Shown here: positions 35,955 to 45,231 of the stretch, piece after piece | Position numbering within the stretch: the stretch's first letter is position 1 | Layout of the letters: the number at the start of each line of letters is the position of its first letter | Origin: CAVZBW01 sp963778465 | Lineage (GTDB): Bacteria > Actinomycetota > Acidimicrobiia > Acidimicrobiales > RAAP-2 | DNA length: 64,000 nucleotides | Assembly: GCA_963778465.1 (NCBI GenBank) | Contig: CAVZUK010000003.1 | Coordinates: 1,860,001 to 1,924,000 of the forward strand | Direction of reading: 5' to 3' | The notes under the pieces: model-generated | Told to the model about the DNA's origin: nothing | Databases searched by the model: none | Seen by the model: the letters and a program-made list of their open reading frames with translations, nothing else | Program-made: the position numbers and the translations under genes

Positions 35955-36749
35955 ATGACACCTCCAGATCCCGACGATGGGCGCGCGAGTGGGGCCCGCC
36001 CGGACCCCGACCGCGAGGTGGTCGCCGCAGATGGGGGCAGCGGCGAGGGGTTGTACTTCCGCCAGCTGCTCTCCGGCCGGGACTTCGCCCACGGCAACCA
36101 GATCGCGCGGCAGATGGTCAATTTCTCCTACGCCATCGGCGACCGGGACCGGGGGGAGGCGTTGCTCGTCGACCCCGCCTATGCGGTGGACGATCTGCTC
36201 GACCTCCTGGCCGCCGACGGCATGCGTTGCGTCGGCGTCCTGGCGAGCCACTACCACGTCGACCACGTCGGCGGTGAGCTCATGGGCTTTCGCGTGGAGG
36301 GGATCACCAAGCTGCTGCAGCGGGTAGACGTTCCCATCCACGTCCAGCGGGACGAGATGCCGTGGATCGAACGGTCCACCGGGGTCGGCTCCGATCAATT
36401 GGTGGCCCACGACAGCGGGGATGTCGTCGACGTGGGCTCGGTCGAGGTCGAGCTGATCCACACCCCCGGCCACACGCCCGGCAGCCAGTGCTTCCTCGTG
36501 CGTCGGAGGCTCGTGTCCGGCGACACCCTTTTCCTCGAAGGGTGCGGACGAACCGACCTGCCGGGGAGCGACCCGGCGGCAATGTACGAGTCACTGCACA
36601 CGCGGCTGGCCCGCATCCCCGACGACGCCGTGCTCTACCCGGGCCACCTCTACGCTCCCGACCCGTCCGCGACGATGGGCGAGACGCGACGGACCAACTA
36701 CGTCTTTCGGCTCACCACCCCGCAAGAGTGGTTGGCCATGTTCGGGTGA
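35955..36749 (+). CDS. MBL-fold metallo-hydrolase (glyoxalase II/ETHE1-like)
   Basis: 264 residues. The metal-binding motif is SHYHVDHVGGE (HxHxDH), followed by HTPGHTPGSQ, SGDTLFLEGCGRTDLPGS and the last ligand in LYPGHLYAP. The GCGRTD followed by MYESL resembles persulfide dioxygenase (ETHE1) and glyoxalase II. The N-terminal ~60 residues are longer than usual. Reaction likely hydrolysis of a thioester or oxidation of a persulfide; not decided. Stop overlaps the next start (TGATG). Confidence 0.8.
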   Translation: MTPPDPDDGRASGARPDPDREVVAADGGSGEGLYFRQLLSGRDFAHGNQIARQMVNFSYAIGDRDRGEALLVDPAYAVDDLLDLLAADGMRCVGVLASHYHVDHVGGELMGFRVEGITKLLQRVDVPIHVQRDEMPWIERSTGVGSDQLVAHDSGDVVDVGSVEVELIHTPGHTPGSQCFLVRRRLVSGDTLFLEGCGRTDLPGSDPAAMYESLHTRLARIPDDAVLYPGHLYAPDPSATMGETRRTNYVFRLTTPQEWLAMFG

Positions 36750-38014
36750 TGGCCGCCGCGTCGGCGGCCGAGCCCCTTCCCGTGGACGGGAACGTTGCGG
36801 TGGTCGGCGCCGGCCTCGCGGGCCTCCGGGCCGCCGAGACGTTGCGCCAGGAGGGCTTCCGCGGGGGCATCGTGCTCGTCGGCGAGGAGCACCACGACCC
36901 CTACGATCGGCCGCCGCTCTCCAAGCAGGTCCTGGCCGGTACCTGGCCTCCGGAGCGGACGGTGCTGGCCGACCGGGACAAGCTCGGGTCGCTCGAGATC
37001 GACGCCCGGCTCGGTCACCGGGCGGTGTCGCTCGACGCCGAGGCTCGTCGGCTGCACCTCGACGACGGCGCAGTGGTGGAGGCCGACGGCATCATCCTGG
37101 CCACGGGGGCATCCCCCCGGCGGATGCCCGGCACGGAGTCGAACGACGGCGTCCTCGTGCTGCGGACCATCGACGACTCTCTAGAGCTGCGACGCCGAGT
37201 GGTGGAGGCGGGTCCGGGAGCCCGCGTCGTGGTCATCGGCGCCGGGTTCATCGGGTCGGAGGTGGCCAGCACCTGCCACGAGCTCGGTAGCAAGGTCGAC
37301 GTCGTCGAGATGCTCGAGACGCCGCTCGCGCCCATCCTGGGTGCCGGCATCGGGACGATCTTCGCGGGGCTCCACGAGGAGCACGACGTGCGCCTCCACG
37401 TGGGAACCGCCGTGCAGGCGATCTCGGCCACCGAGGACGCCGGGCGCGCCTCGACGGCGGGTCGTGCCGGCAGCGTGGCCCTCTCGGACGGCAGTTCGCT
37501 GCCGGCTGACGTCGTGGTCCTCGGGATCGGCGTGACCCCGTCGGTCGCCTGGTTGGCGGACTCCGGACTCTCGGTGGGCGACGGCGTGCAGTGCGACGCC
37601 CGGCTGTTCGCCGCCCCGGGTGTCGTGGCCGCCGGCGATCTGGCGCGCTGGCCCCACCCGGTCATCGGCCGCGACGTGCGGATCGAGCACTGGCAGGTCG
37701 CGGCCGAGGCGGGTGTCGCCGCCGCCCGCAGTCTCGTGCGCGGCGATGCCGCGGAGGCCTTCGATCCCGTTCCCTACTTCTGGTCGGACCAGTACGGCGT
37801 CCGCATCCAGATGCTCGGTCTTCCGAGCCCGACCGACGAGGTGTCGGTGGTGAGCGGGGACGCGGAGAGCTGTCGCTTCGTCGCCCTCTACGGCAGCGAG
37901 GGGCGCCTGACGGCAGCGCTGGCCATCAGCCGCCCGCGCCAGCTGATGGCCTTCCGGCCCCTCCTCGCCAAGGGTGCGTCGTGGGACGAGGCGCTGGCGC
38001 TCGACCTCACTTGA
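36749..38014 (+). CDS. FAD-dependent ferredoxin reductase-type oxidoreductase
   Basis: 421 residues from ATG 36749. FAD-binding VVGAGLAGLRAAETLRQEG, the NAD-binding VIGAGFIGSEVAS, and LATGASPRRMPG are those of NAD(P)H-dependent ferredoxin reductases (BphA4/rubredoxin reductase type). The FAD C-terminal loop is GVVAAGDLARWPHP and the C-terminal reductase domain begins near VPYFWSDQYG. It supplies electrons from NAD(P)H to a ferredoxin or oxygenase; no oxygenase or ferredoxin is adjacent. Coupled to the MBL gene through overlapping stop/start, so a joint sulfur or detoxification role is possible. Confidence 0.85.
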   Translation: MAAASAAEPLPVDGNVAVVGAGLAGLRAAETLRQEGFRGGIVLVGEEHHDPYDRPPLSKQVLAGTWPPERTVLADRDKLGSLEIDARLGHRAVSLDAEARRLHLDDGAVVEADGIILATGASPRRMPGTESNDGVLVLRTIDDSLELRRRVVEAGPGARVVVIGAGFIGSEVASTCHELGSKVDVVEMLETPLAPILGAGIGTIFAGLHEEHDVRLHVGTAVQAISATEDAGRASTAGRAGSVALSDGSSLPADVVVLGIGVTPSVAWLADSGLSVGDGVQCDARLFAAPGVVAAGDLARWPHPVIGRDVRIEHWQVAAEAGVAAARSLVRGDAAEAFDPVPYFWSDQYGVRIQMLGLPSPTDEVSVVSGDAESCRFVALYGSEGRLTAALAISRPRQLMAFRPLLAKGASWDEALALDLT

Positions 38015-38015
38015 G

Positions 38016-39227
38016 ATGACGACGCTGCTCGTGAGCGTGACCGGGCGCGATCGCCCGGGAATCGCTGCCGATCTCTTTGACCGGCTGAGCTCCGTGGACC
38101 TCGAGATCCGCGACGTCGAGCAGCTCCAGATCCACGGTCGGCTCCTGCTGTGCGTGCTCCTCGACGGGGCGGTCGCCGGCGACCTCCAGCGGGTGAGAGA
38201 GGCGCTCGTCGCCGATCCCGCGCGGCCCCTGCCGTCCGGGATCGAGGTGTCGGTCGCCGAGGCCGGCGAGGGGGCCCCGAGGCGGCGCGGGGAGCGGCAC
38301 CTCGTGACCATTCTCGGACACCTCCCGGCGGACCGGCTCGCCTCCTTGTTCGAGGCCGTCGGGGGGGTGGGGGCCAACGTGGACCGCATCGTCCGTCTGG
38401 CTCGCTTCCCGGTGACCAGCTACGAGCTGACGATCTCGGGAGGGGATCCGGTGGCATTGCGACGGGAGGTCGCCGTGTGCGCGGCCGAGATCGACGTCGA
38501 CGCGGCCGTGCAGCGTGCAGGTCTCCATCGGCGGGCCAAGCACCTGATCGTCCTCGACGTCGACTCCACCCTCGTGCAGGGGGAGATCGTCGATCGGCTC
38601 GCGGCAAAGGCCGGGTGCCTCGACGAGGTCCAGGCGCTCACGGCGTCGGCGATGGCGGGCGAGACGGACTTCGAGTCCGCACTCCGCCAGCGCGTCGCCC
38701 TCCTGGCCGGACTCGATGCCCACGCGCTCGGCCAGGTCCGAGAGGAGCTGGCGCTCACGCCGGGCGCCCGGACCCTGGTGCGTACCCTGGGACGCCTCGG
38801 GTACGTCACCGCCCTCGTGAGCGGCGGGTTCGAGCAGGTCATCCAACCGCTCGTGGAAGATCTCGGGATCGACTTCCTGGCCGCCAACACCTTGGAGATC
38901 GCGGACGGACGGTTGACGGGGCGCATCGTCGGCCCCGTCGTCGATCGGGCGGGCAAGGCTTCGGCGCTGGCCCGGTTCGCCGCCGAGGCTCGGGTCCCCC
39001 TGGCACGCACGGTCGCCGTGGGGGACGGGGCCAACGATCTCGACATGCTCGCCATGGCCGGCCTGGGCATCGCGTTCAACGCCAAGCAGGTCGTCCGGGA
39101 CGCCGCCGACGCCGCAGTGAACGTGCCCTACCTCGACGCCATCTTGTTCCTGCTCGGGATTCCGCGCGAGGAGGTCGAGGCCGCCGACGCCGACGCCGAC
39201 GACGAGCCGGCCGGCATAGGGAGCTGA
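38016..39227 (+). CDS. serB: Phosphoserine phosphatase with N-terminal ACT domains
   Basis: 403 residues from ATG 38016, two bases after the previous stop. Residues ~1-75 and ~95-170 are two ACT-like domains (TTLLVSVTGRDRPGIAADLF). The HAD core begins LIVLDVDSTLVQGEIVD with catalytic Asp in DVDST, has ALVSGGFEQVI with the Ser, and VAVGDGANDLDMLAMAGLGI with the acidic loop. Produces serine from phosphoserine in the cytoplasm, the last step of the serine pathway; the ACT domains may sense serine. Ends convergently with glpK. Confidence 0.92.
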   Translation: MTTLLVSVTGRDRPGIAADLFDRLSSVDLEIRDVEQLQIHGRLLLCVLLDGAVAGDLQRVREALVADPARPLPSGIEVSVAEAGEGAPRRRGERHLVTILGHLPADRLASLFEAVGGVGANVDRIVRLARFPVTSYELTISGGDPVALRREVAVCAAEIDVDAAVQRAGLHRRAKHLIVLDVDSTLVQGEIVDRLAAKAGCLDEVQALTASAMAGETDFESALRQRVALLAGLDAHALGQVREELALTPGARTLVRTLGRLGYVTALVSGGFEQVIQPLVEDLGIDFLAANTLEIADGRLTGRIVGPVVDRAGKASALARFAAEARVPLARTVAVGDGANDLDMLAMAGLGIAFNAKQVVRDAADAAVNVPYLDAILFLLGIPREEVEAADADADDEPAGIGS

Positions 39228-39262
39228 CCGACTCGGGAGCCGATCGAGCTCACGGGAGCCGA

Positions 39263-40762
39263 TCAGAAGCTGATGCCGCTCAGCTCGGGGATCGTCGACT
39301 CCGACCTCGCCCGGGCCTCCAGCCATCTCGCCCGGTGGGCGAGCCGTTCCTCCTCTGGGCGTCTCGGCTCGATCCGTGCACGAGGGCTCCACAGGGAGGC
39401 CAGCTCGTCCTCGTCCCGCCACGTGCCGATGGCCAACCCGGCGAGGAGGCCCACCCCGCGGGTGGTGGCTTCGAGCTCCGACGACACCTCGATGACACGG
39501 CCCGTGGCCTCGGCCAGCTCCGTCACGAACACCTCGTTGGCGCTCATGCCCCCGTCCACCCGCAGGGCCGCCACCGACATCGCGCTGTCGGACTCGGCGG
39601 CCTCGAGAAGGTCGGCCCCTCGGTGTGCCACGCCGGTGAGCACGGCCCGGACGAGCTGGGCTCGTCCCGTCCCGCGGGTGACGCCGATCAGCGCCCCGCG
39701 CGCACCGAAGTCCCACACCGGCGTGCCCATTCCGAAGAGCGCCGGCACGAACCACAGATCGTCCGTGCTCGCGCACTCCGCCGCTACCTCTGCAGACTCG
39801 GCGACGTCGGAGAGGATCCCGAGGTCGTCACGGAGCCACTCGACACAGGCTCCGGCCGAGAGCATCAAGGCCTCGACACCCCACGCCATCCGGGGGCCGC
39901 GGCGCCAGGCGGCGATGGGATAGGTGCCCGCGGCGCCACGTACCCCGCCGAGGCCGCCGTCCCGGTGCGGCCGCCGGTCCCCGGTGCACACGTTGAGCAT
40001 GCCGCCGGTGCCGAACGTGGCCTTGGCCAGCCCGGCCAGGGTCACGCCCTGCCCGATCATCGACGCCTGCTGATCGCCGACGATCCCGCAGATCGGGGGT
40101 CGACCGGGCAGCGCCCCGGCGTACCCGACCGGTCCCGACGAATCGACGATCTGGGGCATCATCGATCGGGGAATCCGGAGCACCTCGAGGAGCCGGTCGT
40201 CCCAGTCCGAGCCGTCGTAGCGGACCAGACCAGTGACCCCCGCGTTGGTGATGTCGGTCACGTGCAGGGCGACGTCGGGACCGCCGGCCAGGGTCCAGGC
40301 AACCCAGGTGTCCACCGTGCCGAAGCACAGCTCCTTGTCCTTGGAGCGCTGCGGATCGACCTGGTCGAGGATCCAGCTCACCTTGGTGGCCGAGACGTTG
40401 GGGGCCAGCCGCACCCCTTTGGCCTGGAGCTCGAGGCAGGTGCCGACGGTGCGCAGGTCCTGCCAGCCGAGCCCCGTCGCCACCGGCTCGCCGCTGCGGC
40501 GGTCCCACACGAGCGTGGTCCCTCGCTGATTGGTGATGCCGACGGCGCCCACCGGACCACCCTCGGCGAGTGCCGCCCGGGCGGTGTCCAGGGCGGCACG
40601 GGCGATGGCTCGACCGTCCACCTCGACCAGACCGGGGGCGGGGGTGAAGGGGGGGATCGGTCGGACATGGGTGTGGGCGACCGACGCGTCCGCTCGCACG
40701 AGCGAGGACCGCACGGATGACGTGCCGACGTCGACCACGAGGAGGCTCTCCGCGGGGCTCAA
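39263..40762 (-). CDS. glpK: Glycerol kinase
   Basis: 499 residues from TTG 40762, which overlaps the upstream stop (TTGA). FGGY-family kinase: LLVVDVGTSSVRSSLVRADA, GITNQRGTTLVWDRRSGEP and the GWQDLRT motif near the N-terminus. ICGIVGDQQASMIGQGV and KATFGTGGMLNVCTG form the ATP region, and RVDGGMSANEVFVTELAEA is the C-terminal glycine motif. Converts glycerol plus ATP to glycerol-3-phosphate. The last gene of the glpD/AGPS-like/glpK operon. Confidence 0.9.
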   Translation of the reverse strand: MSPAESLLVVDVGTSSVRSSLVRADASVAHTHVRPIPPFTPAPGLVEVDGRAIARAALDTARAALAEGGPVGAVGITNQRGTTLVWDRRSGEPVATGLGWQDLRTVGTCLELQAKGVRLAPNVSATKVSWILDQVDPQRSKDKELCFGTVDTWVAWTLAGGPDVALHVTDITNAGVTGLVRYDGSDWDDRLLEVLRIPRSMMPQIVDSSGPVGYAGALPGRPPICGIVGDQQASMIGQGVTLAGLAKATFGTGGMLNVCTGDRRPHRDGGLGGVRGAAGTYPIAAWRRGPRMAWGVEALMLSAGACVEWLRDDLGILSDVAESAEVAAECASTDDLWFVPALFGMGTPVWDFGARGALIGVTRGTGRAQLVRAVLTGVAHRGADLLEAAESDSAMSVAALRVDGGMSANEVFVTELAEATGRVIEVSSELEATTRGVGLLAGLAIGTWRDEDELASLWSPRARIEPRRPEEERLAHRARWLEARARSESTIPELSGISF

Positions 40763-42318
40763 GGCCAGGACGCCTCCCCGAATCGTGACGGGAGGCCGAG
40801 CGTCCCGGGATTGAGGATGCCCCGTGGGTCGAGCGCATCCTTGATCTTCTCGAGGACGCCCAACCCGGCTCCGAGCGCATCCGGCAGGAAGCGGCCGCGG
40901 TTGAGGCCGATCCCGTGGTGGTGGCTGATCGCCGCGCCGTGCCGCGCCACCGTCTGGCTCACCGCGTCCCAACCAGCCCGGTAGTACGACTCGGCCCACG
41001 TCAGGTCACGCGGGCCCGCGTCGACCGGGTCGGAGGGCGCGTCACCGGCGCGGCCCGCGAACGTGAAGTAGAGGCAGGCGCCGTCGGCGTAGGCGTGGGA
41101 CTGATGGACCGACGCGACGAGCGTCCCCTCGATCGACCGGAGGGCGTCGGGCACCTCCTGGGCGAGCGTGGGGAGCACGCTCCAAGGTCCCGCGATCTCG
41201 GCCGTGTCGACCACCACGCCCGATCGCCACAACGGGACGAGGGCCGAGACGTCGTTGCGATGGACCAGCCATCGCGCCACGAGGCTCTGGTCGAGCGTCA
41301 CCGCCCCCGAGGGCCGGTCGGCGTCGACCTCTTCGTCCACGATTCGCATCGTGGCGTCGACCAGGCCGGGATCCGCCTCGTCGAGGACGATCAGGACGCA
41401 CGAGGACGGCTCCTCGAAGTTGCGAGCCGACTCGGCCGAGTCGTAGAGACGCAGGACCGCGGGGGTCGCCCCACGCCGCAGCATCCGACGGCAGGCGTCG
41501 AGACCCTGGTCGAACGAGGCGAACCCGAAGGCTCGTCGCGCCTGGCCCCCCGGACGGGGACGGATCCTGAGGCGTGCCAGCGTGATGACGCCCAACGCGC
41601 CCTCCGAGCCCAAGAACAGCTGCGTCAGGCTGGGGCCGGTTGCCGATCTCGGCGCCTCGTGGCGGGTATCGACGACCGTGCCGTCGGCCAGCACGGCCAC
41701 GAGCCCCAGCGTGATGTCCTCGATCTTCCCGTACCGGGTCGAGTACTGCCCGGCGCCCCGGCATGCGAGCCACCCCCCGACGGTCGAGAGGTCCATCGAC
41801 TGGGGCCAGTGCCCCGCCGTGTAGCCCGCGCCGTGAGCCGCCAGCGCTGCTTCGAAGTCGGGTCCGAACGTGCCGGCACGAACGTCGACCGTCAGCGACG
41901 TCTCGTCGACCGACTCGAGACCCGAGAGGCCGGTGAGGTCGAGCGCGACGCCTCCGTGGACCGGGACGGCCCCGCCACACACCCCGCTGCGTCCCCCCGA
42001 GGGAGTCACCGGCACCCCGGCCTCGTTGCACCGCGAGAGCACCTTGCTGACCTGCTCGGTACTCGCCGGTCGCGCCACCGCGCCGGGACGTCGCGGCACC
42101 TGGCCCTGGGCCGCCCAGCCGATCGAGAGGGGCCACCAGTCCCGGGAGGCCTCGATCAGCGCCTCTTGCCCCCTTGCCACCTCGACGCCGTCGCTCTCGA
42201 TTCCGCGCACCACGTCCTCGGGCACGTCGACCGTGGGGGACGGGAGGCGATCGGTGATCGTCCCGCCCTCCGCTTCGACGGCACTCGGGAGTGAAGGGGA
42301 CCTGCGGGGCTCGCTCAC
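40759..42318 (-). CDS. FAD-binding oxidase, alkylglycerone-phosphate synthase-like
   Basis: 519 residues from GTG 42318, overlapping the glpD stop (GTGA). FAD-binding type 4 domain: PRRPGAVARPASTEQVSKVL, PSGGRSGVCGGAVPVHGGVA, and GSEGALGVITLARLRI. The C-terminus has the HHHGIGLNRGRFLP motif typical of alkyldihydroxyacetone-phosphate synthases, whose His-rich loop acts in catalysis. In actinobacteria such proteins lie with glycerol kinase and glycerol-3-phosphate dehydrogenase, as here. It may make ether-lipid precursors or oxidise a glycerol-phosphate derivative; the substrate is not proved. Confidence 0.8.
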   Translation of the reverse strand: MSEPRRSPSLPSAVEAEGGTITDRLPSPTVDVPEDVVRGIESDGVEVARGQEALIEASRDWWPLSIGWAAQGQVPRRPGAVARPASTEQVSKVLSRCNEAGVPVTPSGGRSGVCGGAVPVHGGVALDLTGLSGLESVDETSLTVDVRAGTFGPDFEAALAAHGAGYTAGHWPQSMDLSTVGGWLACRGAGQYSTRYGKIEDITLGLVAVLADGTVVDTRHEAPRSATGPSLTQLFLGSEGALGVITLARLRIRPRPGGQARRAFGFASFDQGLDACRRMLRRGATPAVLRLYDSAESARNFEEPSSCVLIVLDEADPGLVDATMRIVDEEVDADRPSGAVTLDQSLVARWLVHRNDVSALVPLWRSGVVVDTAEIAGPWSVLPTLAQEVPDALRSIEGTLVASVHQSHAYADGACLYFTFAGRAGDAPSDPVDAGPRDLTWAESYYRAGWDAVSQTVARHGAAISHHHGIGLNRGRFLPDALGAGLGVLEKIKDALDPRGILNPGTLGLPSRFGEASWP

Positions 42319-44075
42319 GCGGGCCCCGCCCCCATCTCGCCCGCCGCGGCGAACCCGGCGTCGCCGTCGGAGGCCTCCTCCGAAGTCGCCCGCTCGAGGT
42401 CCCGCCTCGAGGACTCGGCGAACTCCCGGGCGGCCGTCGCGGCCGTCTCCGGATCCCAACCCAAGACGGGCGCGATCAGGCTGGCGACCCGGGGAGCGGC
42501 CTCGGCCGTGCCGCGGGCGTCTTGGAGCAGGGCTCTCGTGCGTCGGGCGAGCACGTCGTCGAGCGTCAGCGCCATCTCCTCCCGGGCGGCGTAGAGGACC
42601 TCGGCGCCGACGTAGGGGAGGCCGTCGACGACGGGTTGGAGCAATTCGGGGCGGCCCTCCGCGAGCCGCAGCACCCCGGTCGCCTCCGTGCCGTAGCGCG
42701 CCCAGAGGTGGCTGCGCAGGCTGGCAGCCGTTGGATGTCCGGCCTCCCCCCGGCAGGATTTGCCGGCGACAGCAGGGAGGGCGACCTCGTCGGCGCCGGT
42801 GGGTCGACCGGTGGGGGCGCCCCTCAGCGGGAGGTGCTTGGTGACCGACCGGCGGGGGCCCGCGTCCAGGAGCTCGACCACGCGATCGACGGTGTCCTGG
42901 GCCATCTTCCGGTACGTGGTGAGCTTCCCGCCCGTCACCGTCACGAGGCCCTGCGTCGAGGTCGTGACCGAGTGGCGTCGCGAGAGGTCCGAGGTCCGCT
43001 CGCTCAGCTTGGCACGAGAGCCGTCGGGCGGGGCAAGGAGCGGTCGCAGGCCGACCCAGGCGCCGGTGACGTCGGCTCGGGTGAGCTTGGTCGTCGTCAC
43101 GGCGTTGGCCGCCCGGAGGAGATAGTCGACGTCTTCGGGGGTGCATTCCGGGTGGTCCAGGGGTCCCTCGTATCCGGTGTCGGTCGTGCCGAGGTAGACC
43201 ATGTCGACCTCGGGCCAGGGGACCACGAAGATGACGCGTCGGTCCTCGCGCACGGGAATGGTCGCGGCGATGTCCGCGGGGAACCGGCTGGCCGGGACGG
43301 TCACGTGGATGCCCTTGGCGGGTCGCAGCGAGGGCACGGCCCCGGGCGCGTCGAGGGCTGCGACCCCACCGGCCCACACGCCGGTGGCGTTGACCACGGC
43401 CCGTGCCCGGACCTCCAAGGGATCTGCGCCGACGGGGTGCACGACCGCTCCCGAGATCCGGCCGGCCTCGCGTCGGAGCCCGACCACCGGCGAGTAGTTG
43501 GCCACGGCGGCTCCGTGGTCGAGCGCTGCGGTGCGAGCGATGGCCAACGTCAGGCGGGCGTCGTCCGCCCTCGCGTCGAAGTAGAGGAAGCCGGCCACCA
43601 GGCGGTCGGTGCGCAGCGACGGCAGGTGACGGAGGACCTCCTCTTGGCTCAGCCGCCGGTGACGCCGCCCGATTCGGACGCCTCCGGTCAGGTCGTAGAG
43701 CCAGAGGGCCACCGAGAACGAGCGCGTCACGGCCTTCGAGACCGCCCCCCGGTGGCCGAAGAGCGGGATCACGAACGGCAGCGGAGAGACGAGATGCGAG
43801 GCGTTCTCGAGGAGGCGCTGGCGCTCGGCGAGGTTCTCGTAGACGAGGCGGAACTCTCGCTGCTGGAGGTAGCGGATCCCGCCGTGCACCATCTTCGACG
43901 ACTTGGACGAGGTTCCCGAGGCGAAGTCCGACGCCTCGACCAAGGCCGTGCGGAAACCCCTGGTCACGGCATCGAGCGCCACCCCCGCTCCGGTGATGCC
44001 GCCGCCGATGACCAGCACGTCGAATTGCTCTGCTCCGAGCCGTTCCAAGGCTGCGGCGCGATCGAAGCTCGCCAC
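42315..44075 (-). CDS. glpD: Glycerol-3-phosphate dehydrogenase, FAD-dependent
   Basis: 586 residues from GTG 44075; an upstream TTG at 44132 lies inside the promoter region and is unlikely. FAD-binding VLVIGGGITGAGVALDAVTR, GTSSKSSKMVHGGIRYLQQ, and GVRIGRRHRRLS. The C-terminal ~100 residues form the DAO C-domain. Oxidises glycerol-3-phosphate to dihydroxyacetone phosphate, passing electrons to quinone at the membrane. Heads the glycerol operon and is divergent from the Fur-family gene; the intergenic dyads may regulate both. Confidence 0.9.
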   Translation of the reverse strand: MASFDRAAALERLGAEQFDVLVIGGGITGAGVALDAVTRGFRTALVEASDFASGTSSKSSKMVHGGIRYLQQREFRLVYENLAERQRLLENASHLVSPLPFVIPLFGHRGAVSKAVTRSFSVALWLYDLTGGVRIGRRHRRLSQEEVLRHLPSLRTDRLVAGFLYFDARADDARLTLAIARTAALDHGAAVANYSPVVGLRREAGRISGAVVHPVGADPLEVRARAVVNATGVWAGGVAALDAPGAVPSLRPAKGIHVTVPASRFPADIAATIPVREDRRVIFVVPWPEVDMVYLGTTDTGYEGPLDHPECTPEDVDYLLRAANAVTTTKLTRADVTGAWVGLRPLLAPPDGSRAKLSERTSDLSRRHSVTTSTQGLVTVTGGKLTTYRKMAQDTVDRVVELLDAGPRRSVTKHLPLRGAPTGRPTGADEVALPAVAGKSCRGEAGHPTAASLRSHLWARYGTEATGVLRLAEGRPELLQPVVDGLPYVGAEVLYAAREEMALTLDDVLARRTRALLQDARGTAEAAPRVASLIAPVLGWDPETAATAAREFAESSRRDLERATSEEASDGDAGFAAAGEMGAGPA

Positions 44076-44117
44076 GGCGGTCAGCCTAGGCGACGGCCCC
44101 GGCCGATCTTCACAAAC

Positions 44118-44141
44118 GTTGTCAAACAACAATCGTTGGTG
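44118..44141. promoter_or_regulatory. Candidate Fur/PerR operator overlapping promoter
   Basis: GTTGTcaaACAAC (44118-44130) is a perfect 5-3-5 dyad, extended by CAAC-AATC-GTTG at 44127-44138. TTGTCA (44119-44124) and GATAAG (44141-44146), 16 apart, form a promoter for the regulator gene, whose GTG follows almost at once. On the other strand TTGACA appears in the same dyad. Suits autoregulation by the Fur-family protein. Confidence 0.5.
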
Positions 44142-44155
44142 ATAAGATCACCGAC

Positions 44156-44578
44156 GTGAAGTGCCCGGAGGACCTGACGGAGCTGTTCCGCTCCTCCGGC
44201 CGCAAGGTGACCCCCCAGCGCCAGTGCATCTTCCGCGTGCTCCAAGGCGACGTCACCCACCCGTCCGCCGAGGCCGTCTACGAGGTCGCGAGCAAGGAGA
44301 TGGAGACGATCTCGCTCAAGACCGTCTACCAGACCCTGCACGAGCTCGCCGAGCTCGGGGAGATCAAGCCCCTTGACCTCGGCACGGGAATGGTGCGGTT
44401 CGATCCCAACGTGGAGGCGTCCCATCACCATCTGGTGTGCCGGGAGTGCGGCAAGGTCCGTGACGTCCGGGTGGACTTCCCGGCGTTGGCCGTGCCGTCC
44501 GACGCGGTGCAGGGTTTCGAGGTGGGGACCGCGGAGATCGTGTTCCGGGGTGTCTGCGAGGACTGCCGCACGTGGTAG
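44156..44578 (+). CDS. Fur family transcriptional regulator (PerR-like)
   Basis: 140 residues, GTG start. The winged-helix part carries KVTPQRQCIFRVLQGDVTHP and ETISLKTVYQTLHELAELGE. The metal region has FDPNVEASHHHLVCRECGKV; with the C-terminal CEDC it forms the zinc site CxxC...CxxC. Peroxide sensors (PerR) usually carry His/Asp residues in this region, and a rubrerythrin gene follows, so a PerR-type role in peroxide response is likely; Fur or Zur is possible. Confidence 0.85.
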   Translation: MKCPEDLTELFRSSGRKVTPQRQCIFRVLQGDVTHPSAEAVYEVASKEMETISLKTVYQTLHELAELGEIKPLDLGTGMVRFDPNVEASHHHLVCRECGKVRDVRVDFPALAVPSDAVQGFEVGTAEIVFRGVCEDCRTW

Positions 44579-44608
44579 CCGGGCGATAGATCATCCAGCA
44601 CGGACGTC

Positions 44609-44672
44609 GGCCGCCGCGATCTCGGGCCGCCGCGATCTCGGGCAGCCGAGAGATCGGGCAGCCGAGACATCG
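44609..44672 (+). repeat. Four 16-bp tandem repeats in the rubrerythrin leader
   Basis: Units 44609-44624, 44625-44640 (identical, GGCCGCCGCGATCTCG), 44641-44656 (GGCAGCCGAGAGATCG) and 44657-44672 (GGCAGCCGAGACATCG). The second half is nearly the inverse of the first and CGATCTCGG/CCGAG(AG)ATCG can form a hairpin. It lies just before the gene. Confidence 0.7.
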
Positions 44673-44708
44673 AGCAGTAGATCAAACGAGAAGAAAAAGA
44701 GAGGAAAA

Positions 44709-45128
<420 letters not shown>

Positions 45129-45166
45129 CCTTCTCGACCGGTCGAGGCTTCATCGGCCGAGATGGC

Positions 45167-45192
45167 GGCCACCGGGCTCCGGCCCGGTGGCC
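45167..45192 (+). terminator. 10-bp GC hairpin after rubrerythrin
   Basis: GGCCACCGGG (45167-45176), loop of six, CCCGGTGGCC (45183-45192). No T run. May attenuate transcription into DUF3501 or protect the rubrerythrin message. Confidence 0.45.
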
Positions 45193-45231
45193 GTGCCGTC
45201 TGTGGGTTATGACACGAGACACGAAAGAACG

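Noticed and set aside
44132..44132. TTG start of glpD at 44132
   Set aside because: It would place the start inside the promoter/operator region; GTG 44075 gives a normal length.
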